Part shown: piece by piece, positions 34,059-42,426 of the stretch
How the letters are laid out: each line of letters opens with the position of its first letter
How positions within the stretch are numbered: position 1 is the stretch's first letter
Assembly: GCF_014284195.1 (NCBI RefSeq)
Contig: NZ_JACOGC010000002.1
Coordinates: forward strand, 1-64,000
Reading direction: 5' to 3'
DNA from: Cognatundibacterium griseum
GTDB taxonomy: Bacteria > Pseudomonadota > Gammaproteobacteria > Burkholderiales > Burkholderiaceae_D
DNA: 64,000 nt
Program-made: the position numbers and the translations under genes
Notes under the pieces: generated by a model
What the model was told of the DNA's origin: nothing
The model's database searches: none
Seen by the model: only the letters and a program-made list of their open reading frames with translations

Positions 34059-35315
34059 ATGAGATTACCTCCCGCCATCATTGGTCATGCAGAAGAAGTT
34101 TTGCGTGAAATTTTACGTTTTACCGGACCAGCAGATGGCACATTGTCCCGCTATTTCCGGGAACACCCCCGGCTTGGCTCCCGTGAGCGTGGTGTGATCG
34201 CAGAAGCGATCTATGGCTTATTGAGAAACAAGTTGGTCTACACCAGCTTTGCCGAATCCGGGTCTGGTTCTGCCATGCGCAGACTGACTTTGCTGGGACT
34301 GGCAGACGCCGTGGGTGTTGACTCACTCGGCGGATTAAGTGAAGACGAAACCGCATGGCTGACCAGAGTTATGCAGATTGACCGCTCTCATTTGCCCTTG
34401 CTGATGAAAGCGAATCTTCCGGAGTGGCTATGGACAAAACTCTGCACCCAGTTTGGCGAAGCCGGGGCGCTGACGCTGGCAGAATCCATGAATATGCCGG
34501 CAGCGCTTGATCTGCGGGTAAATTCGCTCAAGAGTGACCGCGATACGGTCGCCCAGACATTGGCTGAAGCACCGATCATCACTGAACCGACACCCTATGC
34601 CAGTACTGGTTTGCGTGTCCGGAAAAAGCCATCGATACAGAATTTGCCTTTGTTTAAAGATGGGACGATCGAAGTACAGGATGAAGGCAGTCAGTTACTT
34701 TCGCAACTGGTCGGTGCGCGTCGTGGTGAAATGGTGGCTGATTTTTGTGCCGGCGCAGGCGGCAAGACCCTTGCACTGGGCGCCATCATGCGTAACACCG
34801 GCCGGCTGTATGCATTTGATGTGTCGGAAAAACGGCTGGCAAAGCTGAAGCCGAGACTGGCGCGCAGCGGTTTATCCAATGTGCATCCGGTCGTCATTGC
34901 GCATGAAAAAGACGCCAAAATCAAGCGTCTGGCTGCCAAGCTGGACCGGGTTCTGGTGGATGCTCCTTGCAGTGGCCTGGGGACATTGCGTCGTAATCCC
35001 GATGTGAAATGGCGCCAGACTCCGGAAGGGGTTGCTGAGCTGAACCAGAAACAGAGTTCCATTCTCGACAGCGCCTCGCGCATGGTAAAGCCGGGCGGAC
35101 GCCTGGTGTATGCCACCTGCAGTATTCTAGATGAGGAAAATGAAGGAATCGTTGAGGCGTTTTTGAATGCGCATCCTGAATTCTCTCTGGTACCGGTTTC
35201 CCGTGTTCTGGAAGAGCAGAAAATCCAGCTGGAGATGGGAGACTATCTGAAACTGTATCCGCATATTCATCAGACCGATGGTTTTTTTGCTGCGGTGCTG
35301 GAACGCCAGAAGTAA
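34059..35315 (+). CDS. RsmB/NOP-family RNA m5C methyltransferase
   Basis: SAM-dependent cytosine-5 RNA methyltransferase, 418 aa. An N-terminal NusB-like helical region (about 1-130) is followed by the Rossmann methyltransferase. It has the SAM motif VADFCAGAGGKTLALG, the motif IV VDAPCSGLGTLRRNPD and the motif VI LVYATCSIL, so both active-site cysteines are present. By organisation it resembles 16S rRNA C967 methyltransferase RsmB, though the N-terminal domain is divergent. GAAGGA precedes the ATG. It sits 44 nt behind purN. Confidence 0.9.
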   Translation: MRLPPAIIGHAEEVLREILRFTGPADGTLSRYFREHPRLGSRERGVIAEAIYGLLRNKLVYTSFAESGSGSAMRRLTLLGLADAVGVDSLGGLSEDETAWLTRVMQIDRSHLPLLMKANLPEWLWTKLCTQFGEAGALTLAESMNMPAALDLRVNSLKSDRDTVAQTLAEAPIITEPTPYASTGLRVRKKPSIQNLPLFKDGTIEVQDEGSQLLSQLVGARRGEMVADFCAGAGGKTLALGAIMRNTGRLYAFDVSEKRLAKLKPRLARSGLSNVHPVVIAHEKDAKIKRLAAKLDRVLVDAPCSGLGTLRRNPDVKWRQTPEGVAELNQKQSSILDSASRMVKPGGRLVYATCSILDEENEGIVEAFLNAHPEFSLVPVSRVLEEQKIQLEMGDYLKLYPHIHQTDGFFAAVLERQK

Positions 35316-35387
35316 TACCGTCATGCAGGATCAGCGTTCCGGATTGCCGCAAGCGCTGATCTTTTCTGTTTCATGTAACGACTTTCC

Positions 35388-36728
35388 ATGAATAGTTCAT
35401 TACTCGCCAACTTGTTGTCTGATCTGGCTCTTGATTTTCGGGAGCCGCAATTTTTATGGCAGGTCGGTACGGTTGCATTGTGCCTTTGCCTGGCATGGTT
35501 GTTCGCCAGATTTCTGCGTCAGATTTTTGCCCGGAGTGAGCCTGATTCTTCGGTTGTCCGGCTTGGGGCAGAAAGTTTTGGCCGGGTGTTGCAGCCCGCG
35601 CTGAGCGTCCTGTTCCTGATGATCGGCAAGTGGATGCTGGGACGCTGGCAGCATACGCATTTGCTGATGCTGCTGTTCCCCATCATTGGCTCGCTTGCAC
35701 TGATCCGGTTTGGATTTTATGTGGTGCGCCGGACTTTTGCGCGGGATGGCGACATCGGGAAATTTCTGGCGTTATTTGAAAAACTGTTTGCCGGACTGGT
35801 CTGGCTGGGTGTTGTTTTGCATTTCACGGGCCTGTGGCCGGATTTGCTGGACGCGTTAGACAGCGTGGTGTTGCCAGTCGGTAAAAATAAAATTACGGTA
35901 CTGAGCATCCTGCAGGCCTGTATCTCCGTGGCACTGACCATGGTGATTGCATTGTGGGCCAGCGCTGCGCTCGAAACCCGCCTGATGCAATTGCCTACGA
36001 CACACATGTCGCTGAAAGTGGTGCTTTCGAGGGTTGGCCGTGCTTTACTGATTCTGCTGGCCTTATTGATCAGCCTCACCATCGTGGGTATTGATCTCAC
36101 GGTATTGTCTGTTTTTGGCGGCGCATTGGGCGTGGGGCTTGGATTCGGTTTGCAGAAAATTGCCAGCAGTTATGTGTCCGGCTTTATTATTTTGCTCGAC
36201 AGAAGTATGTCTATCGGCGATTTGATTACAGTCGATAAATTCAACGGCAAAGTTACCCAGATAAATACCCGCTATACTGTCTTACAGGGGCTGGATGGCG
36301 CCGAGTCGGTTATTCCGAATGAAGTGCTGGTCTCTTCACCGGTACAGAATTACTCACTGACCAACCGCAGCGTGGCAATGTCAACAGATGTGACGGTGTC
36401 TTACCGTACTGACCTGGGAGCATTGTTGCCCGTCCTTGAATCGACTGTCGCCAGTGTACCCAGGGTGGCGCAGGAGCCGGCACCTGCTGCTTATCTGATG
36501 AAATTCGGGGCGGACGGGCTGGAATTACGGATCGGATTCTGGATTGCGGATCCCGAAAATGGCCGTACCAATGTTTTGTCTGCTGTGAACCGTGCGTTGT
36601 GGAGCGCATTACAGATGCACCACATTGATCTGCCTTTCCCGCAGAGAGTCGTCACTTTTGCCGGAGCGCCTGCCAGTGTACCGAGTCAGTCTGTACCTGA
36701 TGACGGTGATGCAGGAAATTGCAGATAA
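35388..36728 (+). CDS. MscS-family mechanosensitive ion channel
   Basis: A 446-aa inner-membrane protein with about five N-terminal helices followed by the MscS pore helix and beta domain. The pore-lining segment is VFGGALGVGLGFGLQKIASS, then YVSGFIILLDRSMSIGDLI and VIPNEVLVSSPVQNYS. It is longer than E. coli MscS (286 aa), having extra N-terminal helices like the medium-size homologues. It is expected to open under osmotic downshock. The last residues are acidic and Pro/Ser-rich. Single gene with its own upstream gap of 72 nt. Confidence 0.92.
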   Translation: MNSSLLANLLSDLALDFREPQFLWQVGTVALCLCLAWLFARFLRQIFARSEPDSSVVRLGAESFGRVLQPALSVLFLMIGKWMLGRWQHTHLLMLLFPIIGSLALIRFGFYVVRRTFARDGDIGKFLALFEKLFAGLVWLGVVLHFTGLWPDLLDALDSVVLPVGKNKITVLSILQACISVALTMVIALWASAALETRLMQLPTTHMSLKVVLSRVGRALLILLALLISLTIVGIDLTVLSVFGGALGVGLGFGLQKIASSYVSGFIILLDRSMSIGDLITVDKFNGKVTQINTRYTVLQGLDGAESVIPNEVLVSSPVQNYSLTNRSVAMSTDVTVSYRTDLGALLPVLESTVASVPRVAQEPAPAAYLMKFGADGLELRIGFWIADPENGRTNVLSAVNRALWSALQMHHIDLPFPQRVVTFAGAPASVPSQSVPDDGDAGNCR

Positions 36729-36847
36729 ATTGAGGAAGTAAAGTCAAAAACGCGTACAATGCGTCCCCATATCTTTATCTGTTCTGAGACAGTTAACTTT
36801 GCGATATAAGTTACGAAGCGAACATTAACAATGGAGTACATGTTATT

Positions 36848-38050
36848 TTGAGCACATTTGTTGAAACTGTAATTGATTTTTTGTCTAATGGCTTTACTCG
36901 CGCCAGTGGATGGCAGGTATTTATTTTTACAATGGTCGTGACACATATCACGATTGCCAGCGTGACGATTTTCCTGCATCGCTGTCAGGCGCACCGCGCT
37001 CTGGAGCTGCATGCAATCCCCAGCCATTTTTTCCGTTTATGGTTATGGCTGACTACAGGTCAGGTAACCAAGGAGTGGGCATCCATCCATCGCAAGCATC
37101 ATGCAAAATGCGAAACAGAAGAAGACCCACACAGCCCGCAGACACGCGGCATCAAAAAGGTGTTGTTGGAAGGTGCTGAGCTCTATCGTGCGGAATCCAG
37201 AAACCTGGAAACCATGCAGAAATATGGACACGGAACACCGGACGACTGGATTGAGCGCAATCTGTATACCCGTTTCAGCTGGGCAGGTATTTTGCTGATG
37301 TTTATAGTTGATTTTTTGTTGTTCGGCGTTATTGGTATCACAGTCTGGGCAATCCAGATGATCTGGATTCCGGTGACCGCAGCGGGCATCATCAATGGCA
37401 TCGGTCACTATTGGGGCTATCGTAACTACGACTGTGTTGACGCCTCTACCAACATTTTCCCGATTGGCATCCTGATCGGCGGCGAAGAATTACATAATAA
37501 TCACCATACATTTGGCACATCGGCCAAGCTGTCCTCCAAATGGTATGAGTTTGATATCGGCTGGTTGTATATCCGCATTATGGAAATAGTCGGTTGGGCA
37601 AAAGTCAAAAAGCTGGCACCGGAACCGAAATTTGCAGAGAGCAAAGCGGTGATTGATATGGATACTTTGCAGGCGGTGATCACGCATCGTTACGATGTCA
37701 TGGCAAAATATACAAAATCTTTACGTCGTACCTGGCGTCATGAAGTCGCAGTGCTGCGTGAAAAAGCTCAGTTTGGGGCGGCGCATTTAAAGCTCACCAA
37801 AAAACTCCTGCAGCGTGAGCCGAACAAACTGGAGGCGCCACAGCAGCAGCAGTTGTCTGAAGTGCTGGCGCACAGCACGGTCTTAAAGACTATGCACGAC
37901 ATGCGGGTGGAGCTGGGATTGATCTGGGAGCGCTCTACCGTCAGCCGTGAGCAGTTGGTGCATCAGCTGCAGGACTGGTGTTTGCGGGCAGAAGCATCGG
38001 GCATCCAGGCGCTGCATGATTTTTCCCGCCGTCTGCGGACTTATGCCTGA
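36848..38050 (+). CDS. Acyl-CoA/acyl-lipid delta-9 fatty acid desaturase
   Basis: Membrane-bound di-iron desaturase of 400 aa that introduces a double bond into fatty acyl chains. The three His boxes are present: HRCQAH (44-49), HRKHH (81-85) and HNNHH in GEELHNNHHTF. A C-terminal extension of about 130 residues after the desaturase core is helical and charged. The start is unusual: no ATG opens the frame, so I use TTG36848, whose nearest GGAG is 11 nt upstream. The sequence in between is a six-codon frame (MEYMLF) whose stop overlaps the TTG. A terminator follows. Confidence 0.9.
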   Translation: MSTFVETVIDFLSNGFTRASGWQVFIFTMVVTHITIASVTIFLHRCQAHRALELHAIPSHFFRLWLWLTTGQVTKEWASIHRKHHAKCETEEDPHSPQTRGIKKVLLEGAELYRAESRNLETMQKYGHGTPDDWIERNLYTRFSWAGILLMFIVDFLLFGVIGITVWAIQMIWIPVTAAGIINGIGHYWGYRNYDCVDASTNIFPIGILIGGEELHNNHHTFGTSAKLSSKWYEFDIGWLYIRIMEIVGWAKVKKLAPEPKFAESKAVIDMDTLQAVITHRYDVMAKYTKSLRRTWRHEVAVLREKAQFGAAHLKLTKKLLQREPNKLEAPQQQQLSEVLAHSTVLKTMHDMRVELGLIWERSTVSREQLVHQLQDWCLRAEASGIQALHDFSRRLRTYA

Positions 38051-38068
38051 TTGCGGTATCGGTCACAA

Positions 38069-38099
38069 TAAAAAAACGGTGCAACTGCACCGTTTTTTT
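38069..38099 (+). terminator. Intrinsic terminator after the desaturase gene
   Basis: ACGGTG (38076-38081) pairs with CACCGT (38088-38093) between A- and T-tracts, 19 nt after the stop. Confidence 0.85.
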
Positions 38100-38150
38100 A
38101 TGAATAGTGCCGTCTGCGGAAATGATACTTCGCACAAGATGTAAATAAGT

Positions 38151-38172
38151 GAGAATTTCCGGGGAAATTCTC
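38151..38172. repeat. Perfect 22-bp palindrome between two terminators
   Basis: GAGAATTTCC (38151-38160), GG centre, GGAAATTCTC (38163-38172). It lies between the desaturase terminator and the rpmG terminator in a stretch with no gene. There is no T-tract on either side, so it is not itself a classical terminator. Confidence 0.6.
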
Positions 38173-38195
38173 GATCAATACAATTTGAATAAAAT

Positions 38196-38228
38196 AAAAA
38201 AAAGCCTCGCAGAACGAGGCTTTTTTTA
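38196..38228 (-). terminator. Bidirectional terminator after rpmG
   Basis: AGCCTCG (38203-38209), CAGAA loop, CGAGGCT (38215-38221), with A-tract left and T-tract right. It ends the rpmB-rpmG operon 20 nt beyond the rpmG stop. Confidence 0.88.
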
Positions 38229-38247
38229 TGTCCAAAGAAAAATCGGA

Positions 38248-38415
38248 TTACTTGATTTTTGTTTCTTTGTAGATCACATGCTTACGTGCTTTAGGATCAA
38301 ACTTCATGATCTCCATTTTTTCAGGCATCGTGCGCTTGTTTTTGGAGGTTGTGTAGAAGTGACCAGTGCCGGCAGTGGATTCCAGCTTGATTTTGTCGCG
38401 ACCAGATTTAGCCAT
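38248..38415 (-). CDS. rpmG: 50S ribosomal protein L33
   Basis: A 55-aa basic protein, [18 protein letters not shown] then [17 protein letters not shown], the standard proteobacterial L33. No zinc-binding CxxC pairs are present, so it is the zinc-free form. AGGAAAA lies about 7 nt before the ATG. It is the second gene of an rpmB-rpmG operon, 25 nt behind rpmB. Confidence 0.97.
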   Translation of the reverse strand: MAKSGRDKIKLESTAGTGHFYTTSKNKRTMPEKMEIMKFDPKARKHVIYKETKIK

Positions 38416-38440
38416 GATATTTTCCTAACAATAGTTTAGC

Positions 38441-38677
38441 TTAAACTTTTTCGCCGCGAGCGCGCAGGTCAGCCAAAACGGCATCGATGCCGACTTTGTC
38501 AATGACGCGCAGACCAGCGTTAGACAAACGCAGAGAAACCCAGCGGTTTTCTGATTCTACGAAAAAGCGACGGTTTTGCAGGTTAGGCAAAAAGCGGCGT
38601 TTGGTTTTGTTGTTAGCGTGGGAAACGTTGTTGCCAACCATTGGCCCTTTCCCAGTCACTTGGCAGACACGTGCCAT
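38441..38677 (-). CDS. rpmB: 50S ribosomal protein L28
   Basis: A 78-aa protein of the large ribosomal subunit beginning [20 protein letters not shown] and ending in [14 protein letters not shown]. The start is ATG38677 with AAGGAG-like sequence (TAAGGAGTTA) just upstream; a longer in-frame version would add a non-conserved N-terminus. It precedes rpmG on the minus strand, with radC further upstream, the usual neighbourhood. Confidence 0.97.
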   Translation of the reverse strand: MARVCQVTGKGPMVGNNVSHANNKTKRRFLPNLQNRRFFVESENRWVSLRLSNAGLRVIDKVGIDAVLADLRARGEKV

Positions 38678-38803
38678 GATTAACTCCTTAATAGTTTCCG
38701 AAATTGGAAAAAAAGAGAGTATAAACAAAATTCTTTGAATTATCAACGACTTGTGAAAAACAATTGTGTCTTATTTAAAATTTAAATTTAACAATTTAAA
38801 TTT

Positions 38804-39478
38804 TTATACCAGGTCATGCTCTGCAAGTGAATAAACATGCGGGTTTGCAATGATGAAGTGATCCAGAACCCGTACGTCAATCAATGCCAGTGCCTGTTTT
38901 AGTACCCGGGTCAGTTCGATATCTGCCTGGCTGGGTTCCGGTGTGCCGGATGGATGATTGTGCGCGAATATGATCGCAGCGGCATTATGCTTTAAAGCAG
39001 ATTTCACCACTTCTCTGGGGTAGACGCTGGCATGATTCAAGCTGCCGCGAAATAATTCTTCCGATGCGATCAGCCTGTTTTTGACATCCAGAAACAAGGC
39101 GACGAAGATTTCATGTCCTTTATTTCCAATCAGTAATTGGAGGTAATGCCTGACAGCCTGCGGGGAGGATAAGGTGGTTCCATTCTGTAATTCTTCTGCA
39201 ATCGCTCTTCTGGCCAGTTCGGAAACTGCCTGCAACTGGGCATATTTGGCACTTCCCAGGCCATGTATGGCGCAGAACTCTGTCCGGCTGGCGGAGAACA
39301 TGCGGGATAGCGAGCCGAAGTGCTGGAGCATGTCGCGTCCCAGCTCGACTGCACTTTTTCCGGCCACGCCGGTGCGCAGAAAAACCGCCAGTAATTCTGC
39401 GTCGGATAATGCTGATGCGCCTGATTTAATCAGTCTTTCCCGTGGCCGCTGATCTTCCGGCCAGTCCGTAATTGCCAT
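38804..39478 (-). CDS. radC: RadC family JAB-domain protein
   Basis: A 224-aa protein with an N-terminal helix-hairpin-helix region ([20 protein letters not shown], then [17 protein letters not shown]) and a C-terminal JAB/MPN domain with the metal motif [14 protein letters not shown] and the upstream catalytic Glu. Named for DNA repair, but a direct role is disputed; the fold suggests a metalloprotease or nuclease-like activity. It sits upstream of rpmB-rpmG on the same strand and divergent from slpA. Confidence 0.94.
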   Translation of the reverse strand: MAITDWPEDQRPRERLIKSGASALSDAELLAVFLRTGVAGKSAVELGRDMLQHFGSLSRMFSASRTEFCAIHGLGSAKYAQLQAVSELARRAIAEELQNGTTLSSPQAVRHYLQLLIGNKGHEIFVALFLDVKNRLIASEELFRGSLNHASVYPREVVKSALKHNAAAIIFAHNHPSGTPEPSQADIELTRVLKQALALIDVRVLDHFIIANPHVYSLAEHDLV

Positions 39479-39572
39479 ATTGCTCCAGTCTGTCTCTGAG
39501 GAGGATCACGTCGAAGTGTTAAAGCTGGCTTACAATACATACTGTTAACCTGCTATTTTTCAGCCATCCATC

Positions 39573-40028
39573 ATGACTACTCCAGCTATACCCGTCGTTA
39601 CCCCGAATGCTTACCTGACATTGCATTATCGCCTTGCCACCTTGGATGGTGAGGATATTATCAGTACTTTTAATGATAGTCCTGCAACTTTGCAAATGGG
39701 GGGCGGGCAATTGGCTCCCGAACTGGAAAGTGCATTATTGGGGCTGGCGGAGGGGACGCATTCCACGCAGGAGCTCCCCCCTGAAAAAGCGTTCGGCGAG
39801 CGTAATCCGGAACTGATCCAGAGAGTGTCCGCCGAAACGCTGAAAGAAAACTCTGCATTCGGTGAGCAATATGTGATCGGTGATCTGGTCGATTTTACCG
39901 CGCCTTCAGGTGGCCGTTTCGCCGGTATTTTGCGTGAAATGGATGCACAGGGATATGTGTTTGATTTTAATCATCCGCTGGCAGGACAAACGTTGTTGTT
40001 TGAAACCAAAATCATAGGAATTCTGTAA
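39573..40028 (+). CDS. fkpB: FKBP-type peptidyl-prolyl isomerase (SlpA/FkpB)
   Basis: A 151-aa cytoplasmic prolyl isomerase of the SlpA group. YRLATLDGEDIISTF and the flap region ELPPEKAFGERNPELIQR match the family. The sequence DFNHPLAGQTLLFETKIIGI is the conserved C-terminal FKBP strand with the chaperone-like insert before it. It lies directly before ispH (3 nt apart), an arrangement conserved from E. coli fkpB-ispH. No clear RBS is seen before ATG39573. Confidence 0.93.
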   Translation: MTTPAIPVVTPNAYLTLHYRLATLDGEDIISTFNDSPATLQMGGGQLAPELESALLGLAEGTHSTQELPPEKAFGERNPELIQRVSAETLKENSAFGEQYVIGDLVDFTAPSGGRFAGILREMDAQGYVFDFNHPLAGQTLLFETKIIGIL

Positions 40029-40031
40029 GTG

Positions 40032-40964
40032 ATGGATAAGGAAATTGTATTGGCGCAGCCCAGAGGGTTTTGCGCCGGAGTTGACCGGGCCATTGAGATT
40101 GTTGAAAAAGCGCTGCAAAAATTTGGTGCGCCAATCTACGTCCGGCACGAGATCGTGCATAACGCGTATGTCGTGAATGACCTCAGGGAGAAAGGTGCCG
40201 TTTTCATTGAAAATCTGGAAGACGTACCTCCCGGTAATACTTTGATTTTCTCTGCGCATGGTGTGTCTCAGGCGGTGCGTAAGGAAGCTGAACAACGTGG
40301 CGTCCGGATTTTTGATGCAACTTGTCCCCTGGTTTCCAAAGTCCATGTTGAAGTCGTGAAAATGCGCCATGAAGGTCGTGAAATCATCATGATCGGTCAC
40401 GCCGGACATCCTGAAGTCGAGGGAACCATGGGACAGACGGAAGAGGGTATGCACTTGGTCGAAACGATCGCCGATGTGGCAAAGCTGCAGGTGAAAAATC
40501 CCGATTTGTTAGCCTACGTGTCCCAGACCACGTTGTCTGTGGATGATACGGCCGAAATTATCGCTGCTTTGAAACAACGTTTCCCCCTGATCAGTGAACC
40601 TAAAAAAGGTGATATCTGCTATGCCACCACCAATCGCCAGGAGGCCGTCAAATTCATGGCGCCCCAGGTCGATCTGGTGCTGGTGATTGGTAGCCCGAAC
40701 AGTTCTAATTCAAATCGCTTGCATGAACTGGCCAGAAAAATCGGTGTTCCCGCCTTTATGATTGATAACGCGACCCAGATTGATGCGGCCTGGCTGAATG
40801 ATGCGGTACGTATCGGCGTTACGGCAGGTGCTTCTGCACCGGAAGTGTTGGTCGCAGAGGTCGTGGCGCGATTGCGTGAATATGGTGCAAAAAGCGTACG
40901 TACGCTGGAAGGCGTGGAGGAGCATGTGACTTTTCCCATGCCGAAAGGACTGAACAGCGACTGA
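40032..40964 (+). CDS. ispH: 4-hydroxy-3-methylbut-2-enyl diphosphate reductase
   Basis: Last enzyme of the MEP isoprenoid pathway; a [4Fe-4S] protein giving IPP and DMAPP. The three cluster cysteines are C14 ([10 protein letters not shown]), C98 ([11 protein letters not shown]) and C196 ([10 protein letters not shown]); [14 protein letters not shown] and [11 protein letters not shown] are also present. I start at ATG40032 (310 aa); a GTG directly upstream at 40029 is an equal in-frame option. It follows fkpB immediately and is probably cotranscribed. Confidence 0.96.
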   Translation: MDKEIVLAQPRGFCAGVDRAIEIVEKALQKFGAPIYVRHEIVHNAYVVNDLREKGAVFIENLEDVPPGNTLIFSAHGVSQAVRKEAEQRGVRIFDATCPLVSKVHVEVVKMRHEGREIIMIGHAGHPEVEGTMGQTEEGMHLVETIADVAKLQVKNPDLLAYVSQTTLSVDDTAEIIAALKQRFPLISEPKKGDICYATTNRQEAVKFMAPQVDLVLVIGSPNSSNSNRLHELARKIGVPAFMIDNATQIDAAWLNDAVRIGVTAGASAPEVLVAEVVARLREYGAKSVRTLEGVEEHVTFPMPKGLNSD

Positions 40965-41281
40965 TCTGATCGTTTCATGCCGCATACACACAAGCAGGCA
41001 GGAAGGTGAACAAGTATTAAAAAACTGCATTTTCCCAAGTTTTCGATATTTTATTTTGTGGATTCGTGATTAAGATTGCGCAACTCCTTTGCTCTGCGGC
41101 ATGACAGGGCAAAGAGGGAAGCAATCGAAGTGGCTTTGTGGAAAATACGTAGCACCGGGTGGTTTTTTTACCACGGACTCGATTAAATGCATCGGTATAA
41201 TCCCGCCCACTTCAATGGCGAACTAAAAGAAGTCACAATATTAGAAAAACTTTTACCAAAAGTTGCAGAGGAGAACTGAAG

Positions 41282-41338
41282 ATGTGTATGACACGCAATA
41301 TTGTCACTCTCGATATGATGACACGCCTTTTCGGATAG
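41282..41338 (+). CDS. Possible leader peptide of the liv operon
   Basis: An 18-codon frame encoding MCMTRNIVTLDMMTRLFG with AGGAG about 8 nt upstream. It contains adjacent Ile, Val and Leu codons (NIVTL) and is followed 20 nt later by an intrinsic-terminator-like hairpin. That is what a branched-chain amino acid attenuator would need, but the run of regulatory codons is short compared with known ilv leaders. It could simply be a chance frame. Confidence 0.35.
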   Translation: MCMTRNIVTLDMMTRLFG

Positions 41339-41357
41339 CAGATGACGACAACGTGAG

Positions 41358-41386
41358 CGGCGCCCAGACATCAGGGTGCCGTTTTT
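41358..41386 (+). terminator. Terminator-like hairpin in the liv leader
   Basis: CGGCGCCC (41358-41365) pairs with GGGTGCCG (41374-41381) over eight positions including one G-U, followed by TTTTT. It lies 100 nt before livH, so it would prevent entry into the operon unless antiterminated. Confidence 0.65.
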
Positions 41387-41485
41387 GTTATCAGGAATGA
41401 TTTTTGCTGACATGTTCCGATGTTTAACCGGTATATTGAGCCGGTCAGCATAAATTTCGATTCGTTTATATAGAGAGATGCAAAT

Positions 41486-42415
41486 ATGGATACCTTTATC
41501 CAACAAATTATCAATGGGCTGGTGTTGGGCAGTATGTATGCACTGGTCGCATTGGGCTACACCATGGTTTATGGTGTGCTGAATCTGATTAACTTTGCCC
41601 ATGGCGATGTGCTGATGGTTGGCGCCATGGTCGGGCTGAGTATCATCAAGTTATTGCAGGTCGTGGCACCGGGACTGCCGGGTATCGCCATGCTGCTGAT
41701 TGCTATTCTGGGAGCGATTCCAGTCTGTATTATCGTGAACATTCTGATTGAGCGGATTGCTTACCGCCGCTTAAGAAATGCTCCACGTCTGGCACCATTA
41801 ATCACTGCGATCGGTGTGTCTATCCTGGTGCAGACGTTTGCGATGATGATCTGGGGCCGGAGCCCGATTCCTTTCCCTTCTGTGATGCCAACGGTTCCGG
41901 TTCAAATCGGCGGAGCGGTGATTTCCCAGATTCAGATATTGCTGCTGGTGTTGGCTACTGCCGCCATGATTGGTCTGGTTTTACTGGTCGAAAAAACCAA
42001 GATGGGAAGAGCGATGCGTGCGACGGCTGAAAATCCGCGCGTTGCAGGGCTGATGGGTGTTGACTCCAATAAAGTCATTGTGGCTACATTTGCAATTGGT
42101 GCCGCGCTGGCGGCGATTGCCGGCGTCATGTGGGCGGCTAATTATTCCTCTGCGCAGTTTGCGATGGGCTTTGTTCCGGGTCTGAAGGCGTTTTCCGCCG
42201 CGGTGCTTGGGGGAATCGGCAACATCTATGGTGCGATGGTAGGCGGGATTTTGCTCGGGCTGATTGAAAGTCTGGGTGCCGGTTATATCGGCGATCTGAC
42301 TGGCGGCATTCTGGGCAGTCAGTATCAGGATATTTTCGCTTTCATCGTATTGATTATTGTGCTGACATTGCGTCCATCCGGCATCATGGGTGAGCGTGTG
42401 GCTGATCGTGCTTAA
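41486..42415 (+). CDS. livH: Branched-chain amino acid ABC transporter permease LivH
   Basis: Inner-membrane permease of 309 aa with about eight helices. The N-terminus IINGLVLGSMYALVALGYTM and YGVLNLINFAHGDVLMVGAM, and the EAA-like ATAENPRVAGLMGVDSNKVI, are standard for LivH. It is first in a livHMGF operon. No periplasmic binding protein gene accompanies the operon here, so a LivJ/K-type protein must be encoded elsewhere. Confidence 0.95.
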   Translation: MDTFIQQIINGLVLGSMYALVALGYTMVYGVLNLINFAHGDVLMVGAMVGLSIIKLLQVVAPGLPGIAMLLIAILGAIPVCIIVNILIERIAYRRLRNAPRLAPLITAIGVSILVQTFAMMIWGRSPIPFPSVMPTVPVQIGGAVISQIQILLLVLATAAMIGLVLLVEKTKMGRAMRATAENPRVAGLMGVDSNKVIVATFAIGAALAAIAGVMWAANYSSAQFAMGFVPGLKAFSAAVLGGIGNIYGAMVGGILLGLIESLGAGYIGDLTGGILGSQYQDIFAFIVLIIVLTLRPSGIMGERVADRA

Positions 42416-42426
42416 GGAGAAAAGCC

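Larger units (their letters stand above)
40965..41485. promoter_or_regulatory. Leader/promoter region upstream of livH
   Basis: 521 bases without a sizeable gene. They hold a TATAAT at 41196-41201 with a poor -35, then an 18-codon frame with good RBS (41282-41338), then a terminator-like hairpin (41358-41386), then 100 nt to livH. The order is that of a transcription attenuator. Between ispH and the -10 there is an inverted GGTGG/CCACC-type element around 41158-41175 and nothing else I can name. Confidence 0.45.
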
